From assembly GCF_022559625.1 (NCBI RefSeq), contig NZ_CP042288.1, positions 458,409 through 522,408 on the forward strand: a DNA stretch of 64,000 bases, written 5' to 3'. How positions within the stretch are numbered: position 1 is the stretch's first letter; the number at the start of each line of letters is the position of its first letter. This document shows, piece after piece, positions 53,539 to 63,263 of the stretch. A model generated the notes under the pieces. It was given only the letters and a program-made list of their open reading frames with translations. It did not search any database and was not told the origin of the DNA. The DNA comes from Aquisalinus flavus (GTDB lineage Bacteria > Pseudomonadota > Alphaproteobacteria > Caulobacterales > Parvularculaceae). The translations under genes were made by a program, and so were the position numbers.

Positions 53539-54603
53539 TCACGCGCCTCTGGGGGCACCGACCGTATCGCGTTCGACGATGGCGATGTCGAGCACGAGAT
53601 GCTCGTGCCTCGTCAGCGGCTTGTCTGTGCCAGAGCCGGCGACGCTTTCCGACAGCATCGTCACGGCGGCCTGCGCCATGTCGGCGATCGGCTGGCGGAT
53701 CGTCGTCAGTTGCGGCCAGATTGCCGTTGCGATCGGCGTATCGTCAAATCCGACGACTGACAAATCCTGCGGAATTTTCAGTCCGCGCTGGTGGGCCATG
53801 GCGATCACGCCGGCGGCCATGTCGTCGTTACTGGCAAAGATCGCGGTCGGCGGTTCGTCCTGGCCGAGAATTTTCTCCGCCGCCTGCATGCCGGAGCGGT
53901 AAGTGAACGCGCCCTGGATCACGTCATCCTCTGCGATGTCGAGCCCGTTGGACTTCATCGCGGCCAGATAGCCTTCATGACGGCGATAGGTGGACGACTG
54001 GTCGGGCTTGCCGAGAATGAAACCGATACGGCGATGGCCTTTTTCGATCAGGTAGTTGGTCATCATTTCCGCGGCCTGACGGTCGTTGATGACGACGCTG
54101 GCATCGTCGGGCGCATTGTCGCCCGGCGAAACGAGCACGAACGGGGCGGCGATATTGCGCAACGCCTGGATGAAGGCCGGGTTCTCGCTCAGCGGCGGCG
54201 TCACGATCATGCCGTCGAGGCCGATATTGCGCAGGTGCCGCTCGAACTCCTCGACACTTGTGTCCTCGCCGATCACCATGTCTTCCAGCACGAGGTGATG
54301 GGTCAGCTCGCGGCACTTGTTCAGCGCGCCGACAAGAAATTCGCTCAAATAGCTGCCGGACGGGTTGGCGTGGACGAGGCCGATGAAGATCGAATTACCG
54401 CCTGCAAGGCCGCGCGCCAGCATGTTCGGGCGGTAGTTCAGGTCCCGCATCGCTTCCTCGACCCGGGCGCGGGTCTCTTCCTTGACGACGCTTTGCTTGT
54501 TGAGGACCCGGGAGACCGTCATGAGGGAGACGCCAGCGCGCTCGGCCACTTCCTTGATCGTGACGGACTGGCGCTTGTTCATGCGAATCTGTGACTGGCT
54601 CAT
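53539..54603 (-). CDS. LacI-family regulator of the xylan/xylose locus
   Basis: 354 residues from ATG 54603; MNKRQ at 54582 is an alternative. HTH VTIKEVAERAGVSLMTVSRVLNKQSVVKEETRARVEEAM, hinge NYRPNMLARGLAGGNSIFIGL, effector domain with LDGMIVTPPLSENPAF, KGHRRIGFILGKPDQSSTY, AIFASNDDMAAGVIAMA and LSVVGFDDTPIA. It is located between the porter/nucleosidase pair and xylAB. The proposed sites at 44797, 50908 and 58849 have the shape expected of its operator. Effector probably xylose or a xylo-oligosaccharide (inference). Confidence 0.94.
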   Translation of the reverse strand: MSQSQIRMNKRQSVTIKEVAERAGVSLMTVSRVLNKQSVVKEETRARVEEAMRDLNYRPNMLARGLAGGNSIFIGLVHANPSGSYLSEFLVGALNKCRELTHHLVLEDMVIGEDTSVEEFERHLRNIGLDGMIVTPPLSENPAFIQALRNIAAPFVLVSPGDNAPDDASVVINDRQAAEMMTNYLIEKGHRRIGFILGKPDQSSTYRRHEGYLAAMKSNGLDIAEDDVIQGAFTYRSGMQAAEKILGQDEPPTAIFASNDDMAAGVIAMAHQRGLKIPQDLSVVGFDDTPIATAIWPQLTTIRQPIADMAQAAVTMLSESVAGSGTDKPLTRHEHLVLDIAIVERDTVGAPRGA

Positions 54604-54705
54604 TTTCTTGTCGTTTCTCGTCCCTGTTTTCAAAGCCTATAGCGTACTGAATGCCGAGTCGACAACTGTGTGCCCCCGTTGGCAGGCGCGCGCCGGGAGC
54701 GATAC

Positions 54706-54735
54706 AAAAAAGCCCGCCGCTTGGAAGCGACGGGC
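54706..54735 (-). terminator. Rho-independent terminator after xylA
   Basis: Stem GCCCGCCGCTT/AAGCGACGGGC with one mismatch; on the minus strand six T follow. Ends the xylB-xylA transcript. Confidence 0.9.
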
Positions 54736-54763
54736 ATCGTGTCTAATCGGTCCAGGCACCGGT

Positions 54764-56077
54764 TTAGACGAACTGGTTCAGCAGGCCTTCCATATATTCC
54801 TGGCGACCTGATTTCGGCTTCGGATCGAGGCCTTCCTTGACGGCGCGGTCCGCGATCTCGTCGAGGGAGCCCTGTTTCAGCAGCCACTGGCCGAATTCGC
54901 CATCCCAGCCGGCATAGCGCTCGGTGACGAAGTCCGGCATGCGGCCGTCTTCGAGAATGTCGACAGCGCACAGAAGGCCGCGGGCGAGGGCGTCAAGGCC
55001 GGAAATGTGGCCATAGAACAGGTCCTCGGCATCGATCGACTGGCGGCGAACTTTCGAATCGAAGTTGAAGCCGCCGGTCTCGAATCCGCCATTCTTGACG
55101 ATGTGATACATGGTCTTGGTGATTTCCATGTTCTCCATCCAGAACTGGTCGGTGTCCCAACCGTTCTGCGGATCGCCGCGATTGGCGTCGATGGAGCCGA
55201 AGATGCCGAGCGCGAAGGCGGTGGCGACTTCATGTTCCATCGAATTGCCGGCCAGCGTCGCGTGGTTGGTCTCGATATTGACCTTCACGTCGTTCTCGAG
55301 GCCATAGCGCTTCAGGAAGCCGTATACGGTCGCGGTATCGCGGTCATACTGGTGCTTGGTCGGCTCATGCGGTTTCGGCTCGATCAGGATCGGACCGGTC
55401 AGGCCGATCTTGTGCTTGTAGTCGACGGCCAGCGACACCATGCGGCCGAGCTGGTCCATCTCGCGGCCAAGGTCGGTGTTGAGGATCGTGTCATAGCCCT
55501 CGCGGCCGCCCCACATGACGTAGTTCTCGCCGTTCAGGCGCTTGGTCGCGTCCATCGCCTGGCGGATCTGGGTCGCGGCGAAGGCAAAGACTTCCGGGTC
55601 CGGATTGGTCGAGGCGCCGGCCATGAAGCGCGGATGGGAGAACACGTTCGCCGTGCCCCACAGCAGTTTCACACCGGTCTCGCCCATTTTCTCCTCGACC
55701 TTGTCGAGGATCGCGGCGAAATTCTTCGTATGCTCCTTGATGGTCGCGGCCGGGGCCATGATGTCGATATCGTGGAAGCAGAAATAGGGCGTGCCGAGCT
55801 TGGTGAAGAAGTCGAAGGCGACGTCCAGCTTGGCCTCGGCCATTTCCTGGCCCGACAGCTTGTGCCACGGGCGGTTGAACGTGCCGCCGCCGAAAACGTC
55901 GAAGCCATCCCAGCAGAAGGTATGCCAGTAGCAGACGGCCGGACGCAGCCAGTCTTCCATCCGCTTGCCCATGACCATCTGGTCCTTGTCGTAATACCGA
56001 TAGGCGAGGGGGTTTCTGGACTCCGGGCCTTCATATGTGATCGGGTCGATCTTCGAGAAAAATTCCGAACTGCTCAT
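54764..56077 (-). CDS. xylA: Xylose isomerase
   Basis: 437 residues, length of class II xylose isomerases. Converts D-xylose to D-xylulose; two divalent metals, cytosol. Key segments: [40 protein letters not shown] with the catalytic His, [46 protein letters not shown] (metal Glu), [22 protein letters not shown] and [16 protein letters not shown] (metal Asp). Overlaps the xylB stop by one base (TAATG), so translationally coupled. Shows that xylose enters by the isomerase route rather than by oxidative xylonate steps as in Caulobacter crescentus. Confidence 0.98.
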   Translation of the reverse strand: MSSSEFFSKIDPITYEGPESRNPLAYRYYDKDQMVMGKRMEDWLRPAVCYWHTFCWDGFDVFGGGTFNRPWHKLSGQEMAEAKLDVAFDFFTKLGTPYFCFHDIDIMAPAATIKEHTKNFAAILDKVEEKMGETGVKLLWGTANVFSHPRFMAGASTNPDPEVFAFAATQIRQAMDATKRLNGENYVMWGGREGYDTILNTDLGREMDQLGRMVSLAVDYKHKIGLTGPILIEPKPHEPTKHQYDRDTATVYGFLKRYGLENDVKVNIETNHATLAGNSMEHEVATAFALGIFGSIDANRGDPQNGWDTDQFWMENMEITKTMYHIVKNGGFETGGFNFDSKVRRQSIDAEDLFYGHISGLDALARGLLCAVDILEDGRMPDFVTERYAGWDGEFGQWLLKQGSLDEIADRAVKEGLDPKPKSGRQEYMEGLLNQFV

Positions 56078-57537
56078 TACTGGTCTCCTTGTGGAAATAC
56101 TGACTTCAAGTTCTTGTAGAGGGTGCCGAAACGCTCCCGCTTGGCGGCGAGGGCGTCGATATCGGCCTGTTTCGGTTCGATGGTTTCACGCACCGGTGGC
56201 GGGGCGCAGACCGTCGCCGGGTCGGCATCGCTGATGCTGAGCTGGGCCAGCTTGGCAGCGCCATAGGCCGGGCCGACTTCCGCATCGCGGCGATAGACGA
56301 GGGGCGTTTCCAGTGCTGCCGACAGGATGCGGCCCCAATAGGCCGACCGCGCGCCACCGCCGATAACGGTGACCTCGTTCAGCCTGCCGCCGCCTTCGAC
56401 GAGGGCGTCGAGCCCGTCGCGGAAGGCAAAGGCAACGCCTTCCATCACCGCCTGGCCGACGGTTGCCGGATCGGTGTCATGGTTGAGGCCGAACAGGACG
56501 CCGCGGGCATACGGATCATTATGCGGCGTGCGCTCGCCCGACAGATAGGGCAGGAAGATTTCCGGCCCGTCGAGGCGGTCTTTCGCAGCGGCCTTGGCGA
56601 TGATCTCGCCGGCATCGTGGGTGCCGGTCATCCGCGCCGCCCAGTCGACGCAGCTCGCCGCGGACAGCATCACCGTCATCTGGTGCCAGGCATTGGGCAG
56701 GGCATGACAGAAGGCATGAACCGCCCGTTCCGGGTTCGGCAGGAAAGATTCGCCCGCCAGGAACAGAACGCCGGACGTGCCGAGCGACAGGAAGGCCTGG
56801 CCCGGCGCCGTCACGCCGACACCGACGGCTCCGGCGGCATTGTCGCCGCCGCCGCCGGCAACCGGTACGGCATCCATGCCCCAGTCCTTCGCGACCGAAG
56901 ATTTCAGCGAGCCGGTTACCTCGGACCCTTCGAACAGCTCCGGCATATGGCTTTCATCAAGACCTGTGGCGGCCAGCATTTCGGGCGACCACTTGCGGGC
57001 GCCGACATCGAGCCACAGCGTGCCGGCGGAATCCGACATATCGCTGGCATAAATGCCGGTCATCAGCAGGCGGACGTAATCCTTGGGCAGCAGCACCTTG
57101 GCCGTCTTCTTGAAAATCTCCGGCTCGTGCTTCCTGACCCAGACAAGCTTGGGCGCGGTGAAGCCCGGCATGGCGAGGTTGCCGGTGATCTCGCGCGATT
57201 TGGGCTCTGCCGCTTCCAGCTCGGCGCATTCTGCAGCGCTGCGGCCATCATTCCACAGGATCGCCGGGCGCAGCGGCTTGTCCTCCGCATCGAGCAGCGT
57301 CGCGCCGTGCATCTGCCCGGACAGGCCGATCGCCTCGACAGCCTTGCGCCGGTCCGACGACAGTTCCATCACCGCCTTGTTGGTCGCAGCCCACCAGTCA
57401 GCCGGGTTCTGTTCCGACCATAGCGGCCTCGGCCGCGAGATGGGCAGGGGTGCGGTCGCCTGTTCGATCACATCGCCCGCGGCGTTGGTGATCACCGCCT
57501 TCACGCTCGACGTGCCAATATCAATACCTAGAAACAT
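56077..57537 (-). CDS. xylB: Xylulokinase
   Basis: 486 residues, FGGY family. [15 protein letters not shown] at the N-terminus (ATP phosphate 1), [31 protein letters not shown], catalytic Asp in [15 protein letters not shown] (about residue 230), [19 protein letters not shown] and the adenosine motif [21 protein letters not shown]. Makes D-xylulose 5-phosphate for the pentose phosphate pathway. Co-transcribed with xylA; the GH10 gene lies 40 bp upstream on the same strand. Confidence 0.97.
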   Translation of the reverse strand: MFLGIDIGTSSVKAVITNAAGDVIEQATAPLPISRPRPLWSEQNPADWWAATNKAVMELSSDRRKAVEAIGLSGQMHGATLLDAEDKPLRPAILWNDGRSAAECAELEAAEPKSREITGNLAMPGFTAPKLVWVRKHEPEIFKKTAKVLLPKDYVRLLMTGIYASDMSDSAGTLWLDVGARKWSPEMLAATGLDESHMPELFEGSEVTGSLKSSVAKDWGMDAVPVAGGGGDNAAGAVGVGVTAPGQAFLSLGTSGVLFLAGESFLPNPERAVHAFCHALPNAWHQMTVMLSAASCVDWAARMTGTHDAGEIIAKAAAKDRLDGPEIFLPYLSGERTPHNDPYARGVLFGLNHDTDPATVGQAVMEGVAFAFRDGLDALVEGGGRLNEVTVIGGGARSAYWGRILSAALETPLVYRRDAEVGPAYGAAKLAQLSISDADPATVCAPPPVRETIEPKQADIDALAAKRERFGTLYKNLKSVFPQGDQ

Positions 57538-57577
57538 TCAAATCCAATCCGTTCTTTTCCTGCCCTACAAATCCGTC

Positions 57578-58750
57578 TCAACCCTCGATCTTGCCTCTGA
57601 TCGGGTCGGCCTTGCCCGGGTCACGCACGGGTGCAGCCTTCAGCGACTGGCCCACGGCATCGCGCATCGCCTTTGCCTTGTAGTCGGCATCATACAGAGT
57701 CGGACGCTTCGCAACACCATCTTCACGCGGCTTGAAGCCCTGCAGCCATGAATATTTGTCGACCATGCCCCAGATCAGGATCTCCTTGGTCGCCTCGTAT
57801 GACAGCATCAGGTCGAAATAGTCCTTGGTATAGGCGGCCATGATCTCGTCGCGCAGCTGCGGGTCCGGGTCCATCTCGGTATCGTTGACGTCGAATTCGG
57901 TGATGTAGATCTCCAGCCCCATGCCGATGGCTTCCTCGACAAAGGCCCGCCAGGTCCGCTGCTTGTCGGCGGTGAACTCGTCGGGATTATTGTCATTGGA
58001 ATGGCTCTGGATGCCCAGCGCCTGGATCGGCGCGCCATTGGCAACCAGCCGCTCCAGCAGTTTCAGCACGCCGGTGCGGTGTTTCTCGTGGCCGCTCTCC
58101 CAGCTCATGTAATCATTATAGGCAAGGGTCGCATTCGGCGCATGCTCGCGGGCGCGGTGGAAGCAATAATCGATCACCTCCGGGCCCATGGCGCGCGAAA
58201 AAGACGTCTCGCGCAGCGCACCCGTTTCCGGGTCGATCGTCTCGTTCACCACGTCCCAGGAATAGAGATACGGCGAATAGTGCGTGGCGACGCGGTCGAT
58301 GTAATCGTCGAGCATCGCTTCTGCCTCGGCGGCATTGGCGAACTGCTTGTTGTTGACCCAGTCGGGGAACCATTGCGGGTGATGCCAGATCAGCGTGTGG
58401 CCGCGCATCATCAGATTATTGGCCTTGGCGAAATTGACCAGCTTGTCGCCCGGGCCGAAATTCCACACATCGGGCTGCGGATGGATCGTGTACCATTTGT
58501 GTTCGTTTTCGGCGACGATGGTGTTGCACTCGTTCAGGACGATCTCGACATATCTTGGATCGTCGACCTGATAGGCCGCCATGGCGGTACCGAAGCGGAC
58601 GCCTTTTTCCGCAGCCAGCGCGGCGAGCGACGACGCCTCGGCGGCGCCGGCGAGGGCAGGCGACAGCACGCCGCTGCCAGCAAGGGCAGCCGTGCCCATG
58701 GAACAGGCCAGGGAATAGGTAAGATACTCGCGGCGGGACCAGCGGGTCAT
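57578..58750 (-). CDS. GH10 endo-1,4-beta-xylanase
   Basis: 390 residues. Twin-Arg signal WSRREYLTYSLACSMGTAALAG. GH10 (beta/alpha)8 barrel: GTAMAAYQVDDPRYVEIVLNECNTIVAENEHKWYTIH, RGHTLIWHHPQWFPDW, acid/base Glu170 in SWDVVNETI, nucleophile Glu285 in IYITEFDVND, and ILIWGMVDKYSWLQGF. Cuts the xylan main chain near substituted residues, producing the aldouronic acids used by the GH67 enzyme. Export by Tat implies folding before export. Divergent from the GH43 gene with a shared operator. Confidence 0.96.
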   Translation of the reverse strand: MTRWSRREYLTYSLACSMGTAALAGSGVLSPALAGAAEASSLAALAAEKGVRFGTAMAAYQVDDPRYVEIVLNECNTIVAENEHKWYTIHPQPDVWNFGPGDKLVNFAKANNLMMRGHTLIWHHPQWFPDWVNNKQFANAAEAEAMLDDYIDRVATHYSPYLYSWDVVNETIDPETGALRETSFSRAMGPEVIDYCFHRAREHAPNATLAYNDYMSWESGHEKHRTGVLKLLERLVANGAPIQALGIQSHSNDNNPDEFTADKQRTWRAFVEEAIGMGLEIYITEFDVNDTEMDPDPQLRDEIMAAYTKDYFDLMLSYEATKEILIWGMVDKYSWLQGFKPREDGVAKRPTLYDADYKAKAMRDAVGQSLKAAPVRDPGKADPIRGKIEG

Positions 58751-58848
58751 TGTTTGTTTCCTCCGTCACCGGACCCCCTCCCGTATTTTTCTCTCGGGAC
58801 AGGGGCGTAATTTTTTTGTACTTTTCGCCAGCTATACACTAGTCTGTT

Positions 58849-58862
58849 TGGTAACGCTATCA
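58849..58862. promoter_or_regulatory. Putative LacI-type operator between GH10 and GH43 genes
   Basis: TGGTAACGCTATCA, an imperfect palindrome of the TGKTANCGCTANCA type. A second partial copy shares ACGCTATCA at 58902-58910. The 178 bp divergent region serves both the GH10-xylB-xylA and the GH43 directions. Confidence 0.55.
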
Positions 58863-58928
58863 TAAACTGTTCATGGCCGTCCACCAAGAATGAAAAACAG
58901 GACGCTATCATCTAACCGGGAGGATGTA

Positions 58929-60695
58929 ATGAGAGAGATCAACAAGCTTGGCCTGATGGCCGCAATTCTGGCGCTTGGCGGCGTTGCCGCGTGCAGCGAA
59001 CCTGCTGCCCGGAACATTTCGGACGACACTGCAGCGCAGCCGGCGGGCCCGCTGACGGCCAGCTTCGACAGCTTCACCTATACCGGCAACGACCCGGTTT
59101 ATGACGGGCTGGAGCCGGGGGAAAATCAATTCCTGAACCCGGTCCTCGCCGGTTTCTACCCTGACCCGAGCGTCACCCAGGTCGGCGGCGACTATTATCT
59201 GGTCAATTCCACCTTTGCCTATTTCCCCGGCCTGCCGGTGTTCCATTCGACCGATCTCGTCAACTGGACCCAGATCGGCAATGTCATCGACCGCCCGGGC
59301 ATGCTCGATTTCGATGGCCTCGGCCTGTCGCGCGGCGTCTTTGCCCCGACGATCGAGCATCATGACGGCACCTTCTACGTTGCCAATACCTGCGTCGACT
59401 GCGGCGGCAATTTCATCGTCACCTCGCAAGACCCGGCCGGCCCCTGGTCCGACCCGATCTGGACGCCGGAAGTCGGCGGCATCGACCCCTCGCTGTTCTT
59501 CGACGATGACGGCACCGTCTACATGATGAATAATGACGCGCCGGTCGGAGAGCCGCGCTATGACGGCCACCGCGCCATCTGGATCCGCGCCGTCGACCCC
59601 GAGACACTGCAGCCGATCGAGGAGCAGACCGTGCTGCTTGATGGCGGCGTGCGGCCCGAAGAAAACCCGATCTGGATCGAGGGTCCGCATATCTACAAGG
59701 TCGATGGCTGGTACTACCTGTCCTCTGCCGAGGGCGGCACGGCGATCAACCATTCCCAGGTCATCATCCGCTCAAGGAACATCAAGGGCCCGTGGGAAGT
59801 CTATGACGGCAACCCGATCCTGACCCAGCGCGACCTCGACCCCGACCGGGAAAACCCGATCACCTCCGTCGGTCATGCCGACATGGTCACCGACAATGAC
59901 GGCAAGTGGTGGGCGACCTTCCTCGGCGTGCGTCCCTATGAGGGCGATTATTACAACACGGGCCGCGAAACCTTCCTGCTGCCGGTCGAATGGCGCGATG
60001 GCTGGCCGGTGATCCTCGATCGTGGCGAGCCGGTCGGATACATTCTCGACCGCCCGGCACTGCCCGATGCCGGCACGCCGGAAATACCGATGAACGGCAA
60101 TTTCACCATCACCGAGGATTTCGACGGCGACAGCCTCGATCCCTACTGGATGATGGTCCGTGTACCGAAGGAAGAGTGGTGGTCGCTGGAAGATGGCTCT
60201 CTGGTGATCGAGGCCCGGGACCAGCGCCTCGGCGACATGACGCAGCCATCCTTCGTCACGCGCCGCCAGCAACACCTGTATGGCTCGGCTGAGACCGTGG
60301 TCAAATTCGCGCCGCGCGAGGCAGGCGATGAGGCCGGTCTCGCGGCCTTCCAGAATGATGACTATTACTATGCCATCGGCATCACGCTCGACGAGGACGG
60401 CAACCGCATCGTTCGCCTGTCCAAGCGTGTCGGTGAGGGCGCGCCGAAGGGCGGTGTGACGATTGCCTCCGCACCGCTGGCGGCCAAGGGCCGGCTGCGG
60501 CTGAAAGCGGTTGCAGAAGGCGGGGAGGGCTACACCTTCCATTACGCCATCGGCGGTGGCGACTGGCAACAGCTCGGCGACAGGCTTGACGCCAAGCCGC
60601 TCTCGACCCGCATGGCGACAGGCTTTGTCGGCGCGACCTTCGGCATGTATGCCCAGCGCGCGCCGGAACAGGCTGCTGCAGCAAGCGAGGAATAG
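58929..60695 (+). CDS. GH43 beta-xylosidase/alpha-L-arabinofuranosidase, lipoprotein
   Basis: 588 residues from ATG 58929 after GGGAGG. Lipobox VAACSEP in signal EINKLGLMAAILALGGVAAC. Five-bladed GH43 propeller: general base Asp in LAGFYPDPSVTQVGGDYYLVNSTF, pKa Asp in GGIDPSLFFDDDGTVYM, acid Glu in IWIEGPHIYKVDGWYYL. The C-terminal beta-sandwich (about 400-575; FDGDSLDPYWMMVR, SFVTRRQQHLYGSAETVVKF, AGLAAFQNDDYYYAIGI) is the GH43_C2 domain of subfamily 12-type xylosidases. Envelope-anchored; finishes xylo-oligosaccharides cut by GH10. Confidence 0.95.
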   Translation: MREINKLGLMAAILALGGVAACSEPAARNISDDTAAQPAGPLTASFDSFTYTGNDPVYDGLEPGENQFLNPVLAGFYPDPSVTQVGGDYYLVNSTFAYFPGLPVFHSTDLVNWTQIGNVIDRPGMLDFDGLGLSRGVFAPTIEHHDGTFYVANTCVDCGGNFIVTSQDPAGPWSDPIWTPEVGGIDPSLFFDDDGTVYMMNNDAPVGEPRYDGHRAIWIRAVDPETLQPIEEQTVLLDGGVRPEENPIWIEGPHIYKVDGWYYLSSAEGGTAINHSQVIIRSRNIKGPWEVYDGNPILTQRDLDPDRENPITSVGHADMVTDNDGKWWATFLGVRPYEGDYYNTGRETFLLPVEWRDGWPVILDRGEPVGYILDRPALPDAGTPEIPMNGNFTITEDFDGDSLDPYWMMVRVPKEEWWSLEDGSLVIEARDQRLGDMTQPSFVTRRQQHLYGSAETVVKFAPREAGDEAGLAAFQNDDYYYAIGITLDEDGNRIVRLSKRVGEGAPKGGVTIASAPLAAKGRLRLKAVAEGGEGYTFHYAIGGGDWQQLGDRLDAKPLSTRMATGFVGATFGMYAQRAPEQAAAASEE

Positions 60696-60725
60696 CCTCC
60701 ACTCGCCGCAATGAAGCTGGACAGG

Positions 60726-60762
60726 TGCCGCCTCATCGGGCTTGATGAGGCGGCATTTTTTT
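60726..60762 (+). terminator. Rho-independent terminator after GH43 gene
   Basis: Perfect 12 bp stem TGCCGCCTCATC/GATGAGGCGGCA, loop GGGCTT, seven T. Confidence 0.94.
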
Positions 60763-60782
60763 GCCCAACAGGAGGCCTGTCG

Positions 60783-61307
60783 ATGAAAATCCTTTTGCCC
60801 GCCCTTGTCTCGGTCGCCGCCATGATTTCCCAGGTTTGGGCAGGGGAGGAGGCGTTCCACCCGGGTGGCCTTATACCTGACTTCGGCAGGGTCGCACCGA
60901 TTGCCGATGCGCGCCTCGGGCCGCAAACGGAAATGAAGATCGCCTATGATATCGCCGAGGCCGGCAGCGAGGATGCCATCAACCGCCGCATCGAAACAGC
61001 GGCCCGCTTCCTCAACATGCACTTCGATGCCGGCGTGCCGGCCGAAAACATGAAGGTCGCCATCGTCGTCCACGGCAAGGCCTCCAGCGACCTGCTCACG
61101 GCCGGGGCGCGGGGCGCCACGAACCCGAATGAGGCGCTGATCGCCGCTTTGATCGAGCAGGGGGTGACGATCGAACTGTGTGGCCAGAGTGCTGCCTATT
61201 ACGATATCGCCGCGGAAGACCTGTTGCCCGGCGTGACCATGGCGTTGTCGGCGATGACCGCCCATGTCCTGCTCCAGCAACAGGGCTATGCGCTGAACCC
61301 GTTCTGA
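60783..61307 (+). CDS. Periplasmic DsrE-family protein
   Basis: 174 residues from ATG 60783 after AGGAGG. Signal peptide KILLPALVSVAAMISQVWA. The mature part has KIAYDIAEAGSEDAINRRIETAARFLNMHFDAGV, MKVAIVVHGKASSDLL and GVTIELCGQSAAYYDIAAEDLLPGVTMALSAMTAHVLLQQQGY, the DsrE/F sulfur-carrier fold with a single conserved Cys (CGQSA). Exported DsrE proteins are of unknown function, possibly in persulfide handling. The sulfite exporter-type permease two genes downstream may be relevant. Confidence 0.88.
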   Translation: MKILLPALVSVAAMISQVWAGEEAFHPGGLIPDFGRVAPIADARLGPQTEMKIAYDIAEAGSEDAINRRIETAARFLNMHFDAGVPAENMKVAIVVHGKASSDLLTAGARGATNPNEALIAALIEQGVTIELCGQSAAYYDIAAEDLLPGVTMALSAMTAHVLLQQQGYALNPF

Positions 61308-61372
61308 AAGACGGATCATGAGGGCGGGCCGCCGCTTGCCTTTTGCGCCTGCCCCGGCCTATTTCAGGGCCT

Positions 61373-62371
61373 ATGAGTGACACTGATAGCGCCTGGAAAT
61401 TCTGCATCGCGCCGATGATCGACTGGACCGACCGCCATTGCCGGTTCTTTCACCGCCAGATCACGCGTGGCGCACGGCTTTATACGGAGATGATCGTCGC
61501 CGATGCCATCCTGCGCGGCGACCGCGATTACCTGCTCGGCTTTGATGCCGTAGAGCACCCGGTCGCGCTGCAGCTCGGCGGCAGCGACCCGGCGACGATG
61601 GCGGCCGCGGCCCGCATCGGCGCGGACTATGGCTATGACGAGATCAACATCAATGTCGGCTGCCCGTCCGACCGGGTCCAGTCCGGTGCCTTCGGCGCCT
61701 GCCTGATGCGCGAGCCGCAACTGGTGGCTGACTGTTTCAGCGCCATGGCCGATGCCGTCGATGTACCGGTCACCGTCAAATGCCGCATCGGTGTCGACGA
61801 TCAGGACCCGGAGGAAGTGCTGCCCGGTTTCGTCGATCTGCTGGCCGGGGCCGGCTGCAAGGTCTTCATCATCCATGCGCGCAAGGCGTGGCTACAGGGG
61901 CTGAGCCCGAAGGCGAACCGCACCATACCGCCGCTCGACTATGATCTCGTCTATCGCCTCAAACAGGCACGCGCTGACCTGACCATCGTGCTCAATGGCG
62001 GTATCACCGAGCCTGACGCCGCAGCCGCCCATCTCGAAAGGATCGACGGTGTCATGATCGGCCGCGCCGCCTATGAAAACCCCTCTATGCTCGGTGTTCT
62101 CGACGGGAAGCTCCTTGGACTGACGGCTGAGTCAGCCTCCCGCCGCGCGGTGGTCGAGGCGATGGCCGCCTATATCGAGCGGCAGGCGCAAAATGGCGTG
62201 CGCCCGCATAATGTCGCCCGCCACATGCTCGGGTTGTTCCATGGCCAGCCCGGCGCGCGGCGCTGGCGCCAGATGCTGACGGTGGAGGGCACGAAGCCCG
62301 ATGCCGACGCCAGCGTATTGCTGCGGGCGCTCGACCGGATGCCTGCGGCGGCGCTGGAGGGCGCGGCATGA
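61373..62371 (+). CDS. dusA: tRNA-dihydrouridine(20/20a) synthase
   Basis: 332 residues from ATG 61373; earlier in-frame starts are unlikely. FMN barrel: FCIAPMIDWTDRHCRFFHRQITRGARLYTEMIVADAI at the N-terminus, LQLGGSDPATMAAAARIGADYGYDEININVGCPSDRVQSGAFGACLM with the catalytic Cys, VTVKCRIGVDDQD, FIIHARKAWLQGLSPKANRTIPPLDYD and LNGGITEP. These are DusA-specific. Reduces U20/U20a in the tRNA D-loop with NADPH. Overlaps the permease start by 4 bp. Confidence 0.96.
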   Translation: MSDTDSAWKFCIAPMIDWTDRHCRFFHRQITRGARLYTEMIVADAILRGDRDYLLGFDAVEHPVALQLGGSDPATMAAAARIGADYGYDEININVGCPSDRVQSGAFGACLMREPQLVADCFSAMADAVDVPVTVKCRIGVDDQDPEEVLPGFVDLLAGAGCKVFIIHARKAWLQGLSPKANRTIPPLDYDLVYRLKQARADLTIVLNGGITEPDAAAAHLERIDGVMIGRAAYENPSMLGVLDGKLLGLTAESASRRAVVEAMAAYIERQAQNGVRPHNVARHMLGLFHGQPGARRWRQMLTVEGTKPDADASVLLRALDRMPAAALEGAA

Positions 62372-63207
62372 TCGAGCTCACCGGGCTCGACTGGACCATG
62401 TTGTTGCTCGGCCTTGCCGGGGTCGGCCTGTTCGCGGGCTTCCTCGCCGGGCTGTTCGGCATTGGCGGCGGCATCGTCATCGTGCCGGCGCTCTATGCCG
62501 TGTTCGGTCTCGTTGGTGTGCCGGAGGAGGAGCGCATCAAGGCCGCCGTCGCCACCTCCCTCGCCACGATCATCGTCACCTCGCTGCGCTCTGTTACCGC
62601 GCACATGAAGCACGGCGCGGTGGATATGGATCTGCTGAAACGCTGGGCACCGTGGATCGGCCTCGGTGCGATTGTCGGCGCGGTGGCTGCCCGGTTCATC
62701 CCGGCGGAGGCGCTGACGCTGATCTTTGCCCTCGGCGCTCTCGGCGTCGCCATCCGTAGGGGCTTGTTCCGCACACGGGAGGTGCCGCGGGCGAGCGCGC
62801 TTGCCCCGGTTCCCGGCGGCCCGGTCGCGGCGGCGCTCGGCGGCGGTATCGGGTTCCTGTCGTCGCTGATGGGCATTGGCGGCGGCGTACTCGGCGTCAT
62901 CGTGCTCACCGCCTATGGCCGCACCATCCATCAGGCGATCGCGACATCTGCCGGTTTCGGTCTCGCCATCGCCGTGCCCGGCACGCTCGGCTTTATCGGG
63001 GCCGGATGGGGCATCACCGGCCTGTCTCCGCTTTCCATCGGCTATGTCAGCCTGCCGGCCTTCGCCCTGATCGCGGTAATGACCTTCCTGACAGCGCCCC
63101 TCGGCGCGAGCCTCGCCCATAGGCTCGACAAGGGGCTACTGAACCGCGTTTTCGCCATCTATCTCGGCGTCACGGCTCTGCTCTTGCTGCGCGACACCAT
63201 TTCGTAG
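62368..63207 (+). CDS. TauE/SafE-family sulfite exporter-type permease
   Basis: 279 residues, start overlapping dusA by ATGA. Seven to eight membrane helices in two repeats, each with the Gly-rich signature: LAGLFGIGGGIVIVPALYAVF and LSSLMGIGGGVLGVIVLTAYGRTIHQAIATSAGFGLAIAVPG. The latter is the diagnostic segment of the family (formerly DUF81). Exports small sulfonate, sulfite or organic anions; actual substrate unknown. Confidence 0.93.
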   Translation: MIELTGLDWTMLLLGLAGVGLFAGFLAGLFGIGGGIVIVPALYAVFGLVGVPEEERIKAAVATSLATIIVTSLRSVTAHMKHGAVDMDLLKRWAPWIGLGAIVGAVAARFIPAEALTLIFALGALGVAIRRGLFRTREVPRASALAPVPGGPVAAALGGGIGFLSSLMGIGGGVLGVIVLTAYGRTIHQAIATSAGFGLAIAVPGTLGFIGAGWGITGLSPLSIGYVSLPAFALIAVMTFLTAPLGASLAHRLDKGLLNRVFAIYLGVTALLLLRDTIS

Positions 63208-63225
63208 CTTGATGCGGACAAAGTA

Positions 63226-63244
63226 TGCGCATACCTTATGCGCA
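63226..63244. promoter_or_regulatory. Inverted repeat before ccdA
   Basis: TGCGCATA/TATGCGCA (63226-63233, 63237-63244) with spacer CCT, 20 bp before the antitoxin start. Position and symmetry fit the autoregulatory operator of a CcdA antitoxin. Confidence 0.6.
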
Positions 63245-63263
63245 TGAATTTGAGGACCCTGCC

